Assembly (NCBI GenBank): GCA_934153945.1
Contig: CAKPFM010000004.1
Coordinates: 1 to 64,000 of the forward strand
Source of the DNA: an uncultured Bacilli bacterium
Lineage (GTDB): Bacteria > Bacillota_I > Bacilli_A > RF39 > UBA660
Length of the DNA stretch: 64,000 nt
Reading direction: 5' to 3'
This document shows positions 17,860-25,253 of this stretch, piece after piece. The notes under the pieces were generated by a model. The model was not told the origin of the DNA and made no database searches. It worked only from the letters and a program-made list of their open reading frames with translations. Every line of letters starts with the position of its first letter. Positions within the stretch are counted from its first letter, which is position 1. A program made the translations under genes and the position numbers.

Positions 17860-18841
17860 TGTTAAGAAGTTAAAAGATTATAATATCGATTTAGAAGAAG
17901 ATGTTACGTTGATAACATATAATTCTTGGTTAAAAGAGATATTGTATGTTAAGAATAAGAATAATAAGGGTAGAATAAAGCTATTACCTGGAGGTAAGTA
18001 TCAGAATATTGCTACTGGAGAAATTAAACCTTGTAAGAAACAAATTGAAAATAGGTCTCAAGGAAAAGAATCTTTAAGGAAAACTTTTAGAAAGATAAGA
18101 AAAGCTATCAATGTTAACTGTGAGGATGTTAGAAAATGTAAAATGATAACTTTAACTTATAAGGATAATATGACAGATACTAAAAAGTTTGATAAAGATG
18201 TTAATCTATTTGTTAAGAAGTTTAATTATAGGTATGGTAAGTCTGAAAATATAAAGGTATGTGAACCTCAAGCGAGAGGATCCTTCCATGCTCATATAAT
18301 TTTTATATGGGAAGATATTGCTCCGTATATCGATTATAATGATGTTATAAAAATGTGGGGAAAAGGTTTTGTTAAGGTATTACCTTTGTATGGTGACATA
18401 GAAAATATAGGGGCTTATTTCACTGCTCATTTAAGTGATTTACCTGTCGAAGAGTGTGATATAACGTATGAAGATGTTTGTAAGAAGAAATTATGGGTAA
18501 AAGAAGTTTGTTTAGATGCTGAAACTGGTAAAGAGTTAAAATCACCTAAGTATTATGTAAAAGGTGCTAGGTTAGATTTATATCCTCCTAATTTTAGAAT
18601 ATTTAGACCATCAAGAGGTTTAAAGAAACCAACTAAGGAAGAAATGAAACATCGTGAAGCACTGAAAAAGGTTGGTTCGGATGAACCAACCTTTGAGTCT
18701 GCTATCCAAGTTTTGGATAGTGACGGAAATGTGTTAAATGTTATAGTAAGAAAATATTATAACTCAAGAAGAATTCCTAGGGAGGAAGACAAAGAACCAG
18801 AGTTAGTATATAACATTTTTGATGATATTGTATCTTCATAA
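17849..18841 (+). CDS. Rolling-circle replication initiator, REP_ORF2/G2P-type HUH endonuclease
   Basis: Rep of this type nicks one strand at the double-strand origin and stays covalently bound through a tyrosine. The domain runs from MITLTYKDNM (residue 99) through PQARGSFHAHIIF, where H147-A148-H149 is the HUH metal motif, to WGKGFVKV. ENIGAYFTAHL supplies the probable nicking Tyr190 and sits where the family has the Y-x2-K helix, although the Lys is not obvious. At 330 aa the length suits plasmid and ICE-borne G2P-like Reps. Two perfect hairpins lie inside its 3' coding part. Confidence 0.82.
   Translation: MRIDVKKLKDYNIDLEEDVTLITYNSWLKEILYVKNKNNKGRIKLLPGGKYQNIATGEIKPCKKQIENRSQGKESLRKTFRKIRKAINVNCEDVRKCKMITLTYKDNMTDTKKFDKDVNLFVKKFNYRYGKSENIKVCEPQARGSFHAHIIFIWEDIAPYIDYNDVIKMWGKGFVKVLPLYGDIENIGAYFTAHLSDLPVEECDITYEDVCKKKLWVKEVCLDAETGKELKSPKYYVKGARLDLYPPNFRIFRPSRGLKKPTKEEMKHREALKKVGSDEPTFESAIQVLDSDGNVLNVIVRKYYNSRRIPREEDKEPELVYNIFDDIVSS
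18667..18720 (+). repeat. Two consecutive perfect hairpins inside rep (candidate double-strand origin)
   Basis: Hairpin 1: 12-bp arms (AAAGGTTGGTTC and its complement) at 18667-18678 and 18683-18694 with loop GGAT. Hairpin 2: CTATCCAA and TTGGATAG at 18702-18709 and 18713-18720 with loop GTT. Both lie in codons for a linker-like part of Rep. Rolling-circle origins are often cruciform and can lie within rep, so this is the best origin candidate in the element. Confidence 0.55.
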
Positions 18842-18865
18842 TAATATATACGAAACTATGTGTAG

Positions 18866-18891
18866 GAGTATGATTTATATCATACTCTTTT
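18866..18891 (+). terminator. Terminator after rep
   Basis: GAGTATGAT and ATCATACTC form a perfect 9-bp stem with loop TTAT, followed by TTTT, shortly after the rep stop. Confidence 0.8.
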
Positions 18892-18936
18892 ATAATGATT
18901 AAATTGTATCACACTATTATTTCGTGTTTATTTAAG

Positions 18937-19011
18937 TTTTAACACGTGAGTAATATCTAATTAGTGTAATTGATGTAGTAATGATGAATAACTTAAAATA
19001 ACGTGTTAAAA
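18937..19011 (+). repeat. Widely spaced perfect inverted repeat in the rep-downstream intergenic region
   Basis: TTTTAACACGT (18937-18947) and ACGTGTTAAAA (19001-19011) are exact inverse copies 53 bp apart. The 331-bp stretch 18842-19172 holds no gene; besides the rep terminator this is its only clear feature. It could be a single-strand origin, a cruciform or a pair of binding sites for the element's XRE protein. Confidence 0.5.
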
Positions 19012-19172
19012 TCGTTTATTTTTATATGATGTAAAATTTCTTTTATTTATATATTTAAGTGTATAAAGAATTATATGTTATCGTAAATTATTAGGTATCA
19101 CGTAATATAAGGGATTATTTAATGTAATTGGACGATAAATTATATAATTTGTTAGTTTATGAGGAGTTAATT

Positions 19173-19703
19173 ATGTTATTGTATAATGGAAGTAGATATG
19201 TTAAAGGTAATGTATTTTTAGATAGTAGAGGTAATAAACTGACTTTTGATAAGAATACTAAGAAAGATAAAATATTTATTACTGAAAAAGGAGTTAGAAT
19301 TTGTTTAACTGAAAATCAAGTAAAGAAATTAAAATTTTCATCTAATTATAATTTCTATAATGTAGAAGATATTCCTAAAATAACTGTTGTATCTATTAAG
19401 TATGATGGTGCTAGTGATCCGTTGAGGATGTCTTCTAACGCTATTGAAAACTTTGATATTAGTACCTATCCTATGTATGATGAAGATAATAAATATATCA
19501 CTGGTTATTTAGTAGTTGATATTGGAAAAGTTAGTTTAGGATTATATAATTTAGATTTTATAACTAAAGAAGATAAAGTTGGAATATTAGAAGTATTTTA
19601 TGAAGATTTAACTAAAGATGTATATAATATAACTAGGTATTCTCCTTTTATTAATATAGTTAATAATATCTATTTATGTGTATTTACTGGTATAAGGAAA
19701 TAA
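19173..19703 (+). CDS. Hypothetical protein of the element
   Basis: A 176-aa soluble protein with no recognised domain. The ATG at 19173 is chosen because GAGGAG lies six bases upstream; the frame extends to a TTG at 19128 without a ribosome site. The sequence is beta-rich (KGNVFLDSRGNKLTF, KITVVSIKYDG, KYITGYLVVDIG). It lies downstream of rep and its terminator and is followed within 65 bases by another small orphan gene. Confidence 0.6.
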   Translation: MLLYNGSRYVKGNVFLDSRGNKLTFDKNTKKDKIFITEKGVRICLTENQVKKLKFSSNYNFYNVEDIPKITVVSIKYDGASDPLRMSSNAIENFDISTYPMYDEDNKYITGYLVVDIGKVSLGLYNLDFITKEDKVGILEVFYEDLTKDVYNITRYSPFINIVNNIYLCVFTGIRK

Positions 19704-19766
19704 TTATTTTGTAGTATGTTGATATTTGACCCATTTTGTTAGAAAATGTAACTGGGTGAGGTATAT

Positions 19767-20060
19767 ATGAATAAAAAACTTAGTTATAATAAAAGAATTG
19801 ATTTATATTATAAAGATTATGATAAATACTTACTTGAAATAATAAAAGAAACTATTCCTAGACAACTTGTATCACTTTATAATAATAATTTAATACTTAA
19901 ACAAGAAACTTTAAAGCAGTGTATATGTTCTATTATCGATGTATTTAACTTTAAATTTGATTTTAGTGATATAAGAAGCGATGTAGAAAAAATATTAAGA
20001 GATAAATATAGGTTTATAATTGTAAATGATGAACCTTTGATTATGGAAAATATAAAATAA
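19767..20060 (+). CDS. Small hypothetical protein of the element
   Basis: This 97-aa protein has a Tyr- and Lys-rich N-terminus and a central predicted helical region; I do not recognise it. GGTGAGG lies just upstream of the ATG. It ends at the bidirectional terminator shared with the convergent XRE gene. Its placement beside the regulator may indicate a role in replication or copy control, but nothing in the sequence shows this. Confidence 0.55.
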   Translation: MNKKLSYNKRIDLYYKDYDKYLLEIIKETIPRQLVSLYNNNLILKQETLKQCICSIIDVFNFKFDFSDIRSDVEKILRDKYRFIIVNDEPLIMENIK

Positions 20061-20085
20061 AAATGACTATCGATTAGTCATTTTT
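20059..20085 (+). terminator. Bidirectional terminator between the orphan gene and the XRE gene
   Basis: AAAAATGACTA and TAGTCATTTTT pair perfectly around TCGAT. The A- and T-rich ends serve both directions. Confidence 0.85.
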
Positions 20086-20326
20086 GTTTTTGAATTAAAT
20101 CATCTAATTTAACATCTAAAGCAACTGATATTTTATAAAAGGTATCTACACTGAAGTTATATGCTACTTTTTCACTTTCTATCTGTCTAATAAAATCGTG
20201 TGATAAATCAACCATTTCTGATAATTCCATTGCTGTTATATCTTTTAATTTACGATATTTTTTAATGTTTTTACGAATAGTATTATATATATCACTATCA
20301 AATTTTAATTTATCTTTCTTTTTCAT
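20078..20326 (-). CDS. XRE-family helix-turn-helix regulator
   Basis: An 82-aa single-domain Cro/C1-type DNA-binding protein. The helix-turn-helix reads ITAMELSEMVDLSHDFIRQIE (about residues 30-50), followed by the typical FYKISVALDVKLDDL. It is the only minus-strand gene in the element and is divergent from the promoter at 20403, so it is the likely repressor of the ASCH-fusion operon and perhaps of itself. Confidence 0.9.
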   Translation of the reverse strand: MKKKDKLKFDSDIYNTIRKNIKKYRKLKDITAMELSEMVDLSHDFIRQIESEKVAYNFSVDTFYKISVALDVKLDDLIQKQK

Positions 20327-20402
20327 AGTAATCGATATCTCCTACATTTAATTGTAGAGTAATGCCTCACAAAAGTATGTTAGGTAACTACTAACATTAG
20401 TA

Positions 20403-20432
20403 TTGACATTTTTTGTAGAAATATGTTACAAT
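20403..20432 (+). promoter_or_regulatory. Strong promoter of the structured leader RNA
   Basis: TTGACA (20403-20408), an 18-bp spacer and TACAAT (20427-20432). Transcription would start near 20439, at the base of the first hairpin of the leader. The XRE gene is divergent from it, 77 bases upstream. Confidence 0.75.
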
Positions 20433-20437
20433 TATGG

Positions 20438-20566
20438 TGTCGGTAAGAAGTACTTATATCCGACATTGTTGTAAAGTGTTGGTTTATTAATGTAGTATAG
20501 AAGTATGTAGTTTTAGAACCAACATAGCAGTATCGGAACACAGTAGTACTTTTGTGTTCTTTTTTG
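20438..20566 (+). ncRNA. Structured leader RNA or small RNA with its own terminator
   Basis: From the predicted start site the transcript folds into hairpin 1 (TGTCGG 20438-20443 with CCGACA 20460-20465, with an inner TAAG/CTTA), hairpin 2 (TGTTGGTT 20477-20484 with AACCAACA 20517-20524) and an intrinsic terminator (GAACACA 20536-20542 with TGTGTTC 20553-20559, then seven T). About 128 nt are made before termination, 54 nt before the next start codon. It is either a terminated small RNA or an attenuator of the ASCH-fusion gene. Confidence 0.6.
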
Positions 20567-20620
20567 TTGTTATAAATCTTTAGAAATGTTTGTCATAGAT
20601 TTTATAGTGAGGTTGGTAGT

Positions 20621-22132
20621 ATGAGTAAGAAGAAAATTTTAAAAATAAATGTTTCAAAACAGGAGTTTAAGAGGATTAAAAAGGGAAAACAGACTATTAT
20701 AGTTCGTCTAAATAATGATGAAGAAATTCAAAACATTAAAAATAAAGATAAAATAGTTATCCAAGGGAAAATAGATAGATTCAAAAAGCAAGTAAAAGAA
20801 ATACATGTATACTCTACTTTAGAAGAACTGATAAACAATATTGAAAACAAAAATTTAGGTTATAAGAAAAAAGTTACTCTTAACTATGATAATTTAACAA
20901 AAGATTACAATAATGAAGATATAAAAAAATATGGTTTTTTAGTTATAGAGTTAAAAAGGAAAAAATATATACTTAGAAAAATGTTATTAGGAGTATTAAT
21001 TGTTGTTCTATTATTCTTTGGGTATTGTTTTATTAATGATAAGTTAAAAGAAATAGAAGCAAAAAGATTTTATAACAGTATGAACAAATTATCTAAAGAT
21101 CGTACTGATTACGTATTTGTTGAAATCAATCCATCGTTTGTTCTTACTGTAAAAGATAATAAGGTAAGTGATGTTGCTTGTTTAAATGATGACTGTATAA
21201 GTATTTATAATGATATAGATGTTAACGGTAAAAATATTAATGATAGTATTGATACTATTTATGATGTTTCAAAAGAAAAGGGGTTTGATACTTCTAATGG
21301 AGTTAAAGTTAAAACTTCTAATAATGTAAATATTGAAACTAAGGATTATATAATTATTGAACGTATAGATGTTAATAAAGAAAAAGAACTTTTAAAAGAG
21401 ATTAAAAACAATGAAGATATTAAAAATATTAGTAATGATGATTATTATACTAATTTATGGAATGAATTAAAAAAGGATAGTGATTATGATAATGTATATA
21501 GTTGTCATATGAATGTTAACGAGTTGGAATGTTATATAAAAGATGACTTTATTATTGCAGAAAAAGAAATTAATGGCATAGATGATAGTATTGCTGCTTA
21601 TCCTAAAATTCAATCTAGACTTGAGAGAATAGAACAGGTATTCAAAAAATTTAAAATAAATGTAAGTACGGATAATGAAAATATATTTTTTCCTATTCCA
21701 GCAGGAAAACTTTATATAGGAGAAAGTATTTTTCACATGGTAACTGGAAATAGTGCAAAAGAAATTTATTATAGCGGAAAAATTAAATGTGATTTTTATA
21801 AAGTAAATCTAACCGAGATTAATTTATTAAAACCCAATAATATTTCCTATGAAAGGGACGAAAGTTTTTATGAAGATGATTTTGGTCCTAATTCTTGGAA
21901 AACAACAATTTCAGATGAATTTCATATTGTTGAAGAAAAAGATTTTAACTATTGCAATGAAGTACAATGTGTTAAAATTCATGAGATAAGAGAGTCATAT
22001 TGTGTATATGACGATAGTCAAAATTATTGGCATTGGGAAGAGAAAGATGTTCCAGATATTTATCAAGAATGTGACTTAGGATATAAAAATTGCAGATACG
22101 TACCCGCTGAGAAATATGATGCTCGTAGATAA
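20621..22132 (+). CDS. ASCH-like domain / transmembrane / RsgI-like extracytoplasmic protein
   Basis: Residues 1-112 resemble an ASCH-type domain (KKGKQTIIVRLNNDEEIQNI near 20-39 and the closing KKYGFLVIELKRK), though the usual Glu of G-x-K-x-x-E-x-R is Ile27. One transmembrane helix follows at about 119-137. Residues about 160-235 match the middle domain of RsgI anti-sigma proteins, including YVFVEINPSFVLTV, where the Asn170-Pro171 bond corresponds to the self-cleavage point of RsgI. The remaining about 260 residues are outside the cell and contain several Cys. The 503-aa architecture is one I have not met elsewhere. ASCH domains bind RNA or modified bases, so a membrane receptor acting on RNA is possible. 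Confidence 0.65.
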   Translation: MSKKKILKINVSKQEFKRIKKGKQTIIVRLNNDEEIQNIKNKDKIVIQGKIDRFKKQVKEIHVYSTLEELINNIENKNLGYKKKVTLNYDNLTKDYNNEDIKKYGFLVIELKRKKYILRKMLLGVLIVVLLFFGYCFINDKLKEIEAKRFYNSMNKLSKDRTDYVFVEINPSFVLTVKDNKVSDVACLNDDCISIYNDIDVNGKNINDSIDTIYDVSKEKGFDTSNGVKVKTSNNVNIETKDYIIIERIDVNKEKELLKEIKNNEDIKNISNDDYYTNLWNELKKDSDYDNVYSCHMNVNELECYIKDDFIIAEKEINGIDDSIAAYPKIQSRLERIEQVFKKFKINVSTDNENIFFPIPAGKLYIGESIFHMVTGNSAKEIYYSGKIKCDFYKVNLTEINLLKPNNISYERDESFYEDDFGPNSWKTTISDEFHIVEEKDFNYCNEVQCVKIHEIRESYCVYDDSQNYWHWEEKDVPDIYQECDLGYKNCRYVPAEKYDARR

Positions 22133-22170
22133 TAGTGGCAGGTCCATTGGATTTTGTTAGTAATAGACAT

Positions 22171-22202
22171 AAGACAATCAGTATAGTGGTTGTCTTTTTT
22201 CT
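22171..22202 (+). terminator. Terminator after the ASCH-fusion gene
   Basis: AAGACAATC and GGTTGTCTT form a 9-bp stem (one G-U pair) followed by a T-run. The next gene starts 40 bases later with its own ribosome site. Confidence 0.8.
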
Positions 22203-22241
22203 TTTTATATAGGAAAGTAATTCCAAAGGAAGTGAAACTAA

Positions 22242-22676
22242 ATGGCTATGAGTCCAATAATTGAATTGAAGAATAATCTACTTTTAGATGAAGATTATAT
22301 TAAGTTTGAAGAAATCTATAAGAAAGAAAATATAGTTGATAAGGATCTACTTATTAAACTACTTAATAAATATCACGATTTATATTATACTTTCCTTAAA
22401 ATAAATCTCTTTATATATCGATTTGATATTAAAGGTTTAAACAGTGATTTAAAAGATTTTAAACGATATAAAGGTAAAGTATATTATATAGATGATTTAG
22501 ACTATGTATTAAAGTTTTATTATAGTAATTACACGAGAAATCAAAGTGTATTTAAAATGATGATTAAAGATAAGTTAGTACCTTTAAAAGAAAGAAAACT
22601 ACTTGAAATGATTATGAATAATCCTATGGAAGAACAAATAAAACCTACTTTTGATTATGAGGTATCAGATGTTTAA
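22242..22676 (+). CDS. Hypothetical protein of the element, coupled to SSB
   Basis: The 144-aa protein is mostly helical, with an aromatic core stretch (YHDLYYTFLKINLFIYRFDI); no family is recognised. AAAGGAAG precedes the ATG. The stop overlaps the ssb start by eight bases, so expression is coupled and a role in plasmid-style replication is the natural guess. Confidence 0.6.
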   Translation: MAMSPIIELKNNLLLDEDYIKFEEIYKKENIVDKDLLIKLLNKYHDLYYTFLKINLFIYRFDIKGLNSDLKDFKRYKGKVYYIDDLDYVLKFYYSNYTRNQSVFKMMIKDKLVPLKERKLLEMIMNNPMEEQIKPTFDYEVSDV

Positions 22677-22944
22677 TATGTTTTGTGTTGTAGGTAAAGT
22701 AAATAACATTGATTTAAAAGATGATATATGTATGTTTACTCTAAGAGTACCTAGAAGTTTTAAAAGTAAAGATGGAGAGTATGAAGAAGATTTAATCACG
22801 ATACAAGTATTTGGTAATTTAAGCTATACTTTAAATGAGTATTGTAAAACTGGATATTTAGTAGGTGTTAAAGGAAGAATACAAGGTAGTAATGTATTGG
22901 TTGCTGAGAGAGTTACGTTTTTAAGTAGTAGAAGTAAAAATTAG
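22669..22944 (+). CDS. ssb: Single-stranded DNA-binding protein
   Basis: A 91-aa OB-fold protein: MFNMFCVVGKV, then FTLRVPRSFKSKDGEYEED, ITIQVFG, and GYLVGVKGRIQGSNVLVAERVTFL, a pattern typical of phage and plasmid SSBs. It lacks the acidic C-terminal tail of chromosomal SSBs. I chose the ATG at 22669 because GAGG precedes it and the residues before it are not SSB-like. It would protect the single strand made by rolling-circle replication, consistent with the Rep. Confidence 0.85.
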   Translation: MFNMFCVVGKVNNIDLKDDICMFTLRVPRSFKSKDGEYEEDLITIQVFGNLSYTLNEYCKTGYLVGVKGRIQGSNVLVAERVTFLSSRSKN

Positions 22945-22962
22945 ATAGAATTATATAAGAAA

Positions 22963-22996
22963 AGATAGTCAAAAATGATGACTATCTTCTTTTTTT
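22963..22996 (+). terminator. Terminator after ssb
   Basis: AGATAGTCA and TGACTATCT pair around a seven-base loop, followed by a T-rich tail. Confidence 0.85.
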
Positions 22997-23182
22997 GTAA
23001 AAAATTTAAAAAAATTGAATAAATACCACGTTTTATGCGGGTGAATTCGTATTATATATTATCATCAAAAATAATAATTTTCTTTTTACTCCCACCACTA
23101 TGTCCGTTTATGGATAATATAGTATCACATGGAGTACAGAAAGTCAATACTTTTGGTGTAGAGTGAAAATATAACGGTTAAT

Positions 23183-23243
23183 CATTTTACTTATACGAAC
23201 CTCTTTCAAGAAATTGAACGTTCTCTCGAGGGTAAGTGAAATG
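23183..23243 (+). promoter_or_regulatory. Structured leader before the 23263 gene
   Basis: CATTTTACTTA (23183-23193) pairs with TAAGTGAAATG (23233-23243) through one G-U pair. Inside lie CCTC/GAGG (23200-23203 with 23228-23231) and TTCAA-GAAA-TTGAA (23205-23218), a perfect stem with a GAAA tetraloop. It ends 20 bases before a TTG start codon. The gap 22997-23262 otherwise holds only A+T-rich sequence. It could be a regulatory leader, an origin or a transfer site. Confidence 0.45.
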
Positions 23244-23262
23244 TAGAAAGGAAATGATCTAG

Positions 23263-23700
23263 TTGCAATGGATTAATGTCAATGGATTTCTTAATAGCAA
23301 TAGATATAGAAAAATACTGATTTGGAGAAAACAAGATGTAGGAAAATGGACTAACATTGTTTTTTCTGGAGAAGTTCTTGATAACTTTTCAATAAAGAAA
23401 GCTAGGAAGAGATCCACAAAAACTGAAGAATTGGAAACTAATAAAGAAGTTTATTGCTGTGACAGTATTTATTTAGAGTTCAACAAATCTAATAAGAGAC
23501 TAATCAAGTTAATAAATGACCCAGATTTCAATATCTTTGAAATAGGCTTTAAAGGTTATAAACGAATGGTTAAAAAATATCACATATCATTCAGAACTAT
23601 GAATTCACACTGGAGAGAGTGTACTACTATTAGTAGTACTGGTGACAAGATACTTATTGAGTTAAAAGATATAAGACTGAACGATGAAGTGCAGAATTAA
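23263..23700 (+). CDS. Hypothetical protein of the element (TTG start)
   Basis: This 145-aa protein begins at a TTG preceded by AAAGGAAATGATCTAG; no closer ATG keeps the conserved-looking N-terminus (MQWINVNGFLNSNRYRKI). It is basic and beta-rich with no recognised family. Its end overlaps a 44-codon ORF and, through it, the 23815 gene, which suggests a three-gene coupled unit. Confidence 0.55.
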   Translation: MQWINVNGFLNSNRYRKILIWRKQDVGKWTNIVFSGEVLDNFSIKKARKRSTKTEELETNKEVYCCDSIYLEFNKSNKRLIKLINDPDFNIFEIGFKGYKRMVKKYHISFRTMNSHWRECTTISSTGDKILIELKDIRLNDEVQN

Positions 23701-23818
23701 AACTTTTTTCAATAATAAAGAAGAGTACTTAGAGAAATTTAATTTTCCATTAGTGGTTAAGGAAATATTGATTATCTCTTTGACTACTATGGGTATAGAA
23801 AAGGATGAAAATATATGA
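23684..23818 (+). CDS. Small 44-aa protein, translationally coupled
   Basis: The ATG at 23684 lies inside the end of the previous gene and the stop overlaps the next ATG (ATGA at 23815-23818). The product begins MKCRIKTFFNNKEEYLEKFN and ends GIEKDENI. The double overlap strongly suggests real translation. The family is unknown. Confidence 0.5.
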   Translation: MKCRIKTFFNNKEEYLEKFNFPLVVKEILIISLTTMGIEKDENI

Positions 23819-24297
23819 AACTTAAAAAAAAATATTCGGAAAGCTTAGAGCTTGAAAAGAAAAAGTCGTATCCAGCTGTTTTAAGATACGTTGCACCGGA
23901 GTATGATCCATTAAGGAGAGTTTATTCGGTTAGATTTGTTTATGAATTATATGTTAGTACTTCACAAACAAAGTTAGTTGATGACATTTACCTTTTATGG
24001 GATAACAAAAGGTATAGGTCAAATACTATAAATAGGTTAATCAATGTGTTATTTGAGTACCATTTAAGCCTTATTGATAGGGACTTCAGAAATGAGCAGT
24101 CTATTACTAATGCTTGCAGTTGGTTAGCAGGAACAAGAGTAGAATTGGTACCATACAGTTATAATGGTATTAAATTTAAAGTAGTTTCTACTGAGCGAAA
24201 AGACTATAATAGGACAAAAATTTTATGGCAATGTTTGAGAGAAGATAGTCTTGATGAGTTTAGAGAACGTTTAGAACGTGATGAAGAAAAATGGTAA
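23815..24297 (+). CDS. Hypothetical protein of the element, possibly shortened by a stop codon
   Basis: A 160-aa soluble protein, basic at the N-terminus and rich in Arg and Glu at the C-terminus. No family is recognised. It ends EEKW-TAA, but the same frame stays open for 44 more codons to the TAA at 24432 (SILDGLELSLPEKKQDDFIF and on), with coding-like composition. The gene may therefore be a truncated form of a roughly 205-aa protein, or the extension may be chance. Confidence 0.55.
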   Translation: MKLKKKYSESLELEKKKSYPAVLRYVAPEYDPLRRVYSVRFVYELYVSTSQTKLVDDIYLLWDNKRYRSNTINRLINVLFEYHLSLIDRDFRNEQSITNACSWLAGTRVELVPYSYNGIKFKVVSTERKDYNRTKILWQCLREDSLDEFRERLERDEEKW

Positions 24298-24441
24298 AGT
24301 ATACTCGATGGTTTAGAGTTAAGTTTACCTGAAAAGAAACAAGACGACTTTATTTTTGATACCCCTATGAGAGCACAAATGAAAATACCATTGATGAATA
24401 TGAGTATAAAAAGAAATAAAAGCCGTCTTTAAAAAATCATG

Positions 24442-24487
24442 ATATTCCACCCACTATTAAATCGTATTGTTTTAGTGGGTGGAATAT
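24442..24487 (+). repeat. 15-bp perfect inverted repeat before the resolvase gene
   Basis: ATATTCCACCCACTA (24442-24456) and its exact inverse (24473-24487) flank a 16-base loop. The GC-rich core stands out from the A+T-rich surroundings. No long T-run follows, so it is a weaker terminator candidate than a recombination or binding site. It lies 87 bases before the resolvase start. Confidence 0.6.
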
Positions 24488-24573
24488 ATATATATTTAAT
24501 TTTCAAAGGTTTGTAAATTATCAGTGGACATTTTAAACAGTTCATAGTATAGTGCCCGTGGAGGAGATTATTT

Positions 24574-25170
24574 ATGAATAATAGGACTTATGGACTGGCT
24601 AGAGTTTCAAGTAAAGACCAAAATTTAGGGAGGCAAATTAAGGCTCTAATAGAAAATGGTTGCGATGAAAGATTTATATTTGTAGAAAAACAAAGTGGTA
24701 AAGATTTTAATCGTGAACAATACTTAGTTCTTAAGAATGCTTTAAGAGAAAATGATTTATTAGTAATTAAAAGTATAGATAGATTAGGTAGAAATTATAA
24801 TATGATTATCAATGAATGGAGAGATATTACTTTAAATATTAAGGCTGATATAAAAGTAATTGATATGCCTTTACTAGATACTACAAAACATAAAGATTTG
24901 TTAGGTAATTTTATTAGTGATTTAATACTTCAAGTTTTATCTTATGTAGCAGAGCAAGAAAGAACATTTATTAGACAAAGACAACGTGAAGGTATAGATA
25001 TTGCTAAATCTAAGGGAGTTAAATTTGGAAGAAAAAGAATAGAATATCCTAGTAATTGGAATGAAGTTATTTATAAATGGAAGAATAATGAAATTACAGC
25101 AAGAAAATCTATGGAGTTATTAGGTTTAAAACAAACTACTTTTTATAAGTTAGTTAGAGAAGAAGAATAA
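24574..25170 (+). CDS. Serine resolvase/invertase
   Basis: A 198-aa small serine recombinase of the Tn3 resolvase/Hin type. The catalytic serine is S12 in GLARVSSKDQ; the conserved SIDRLGRNY block follows near residues 66-74 and the long E-helix reads YVAEQERTFIRQRQREGI. A C-terminal helix-turn-helix ends the protein (ARKSMELLGLKQTTFYKL). GGAGGAG precedes the ATG. It probably resolves multimers made by rolling-circle replication; integration is more likely the job of the larger recombinase. Confidence 0.92.
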   Translation: MNNRTYGLARVSSKDQNLGRQIKALIENGCDERFIFVEKQSGKDFNREQYLVLKNALRENDLLVIKSIDRLGRNYNMIINEWRDITLNIKADIKVIDMPLLDTTKHKDLLGNFISDLILQVLSYVAEQERTFIRQRQREGIDIAKSKGVKFGRKRIEYPSNWNEVIYKWKNNEITARKSMELLGLKQTTFYKLVREEE

Positions 25171-25253
25171 ATTATATTTAATAAAAACACAGATTTAGGT
25201 TAAGAAAAACCACTAAATTCGTATTATTTACTATAAGCGAAAGGTGGTAAATA

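Noticed and set aside
20438..20566. The structured leader as a T-box or known riboswitch
   Set aside because: No T-box sequence, specifier loop or recognisable metabolite-aptamer core is present.
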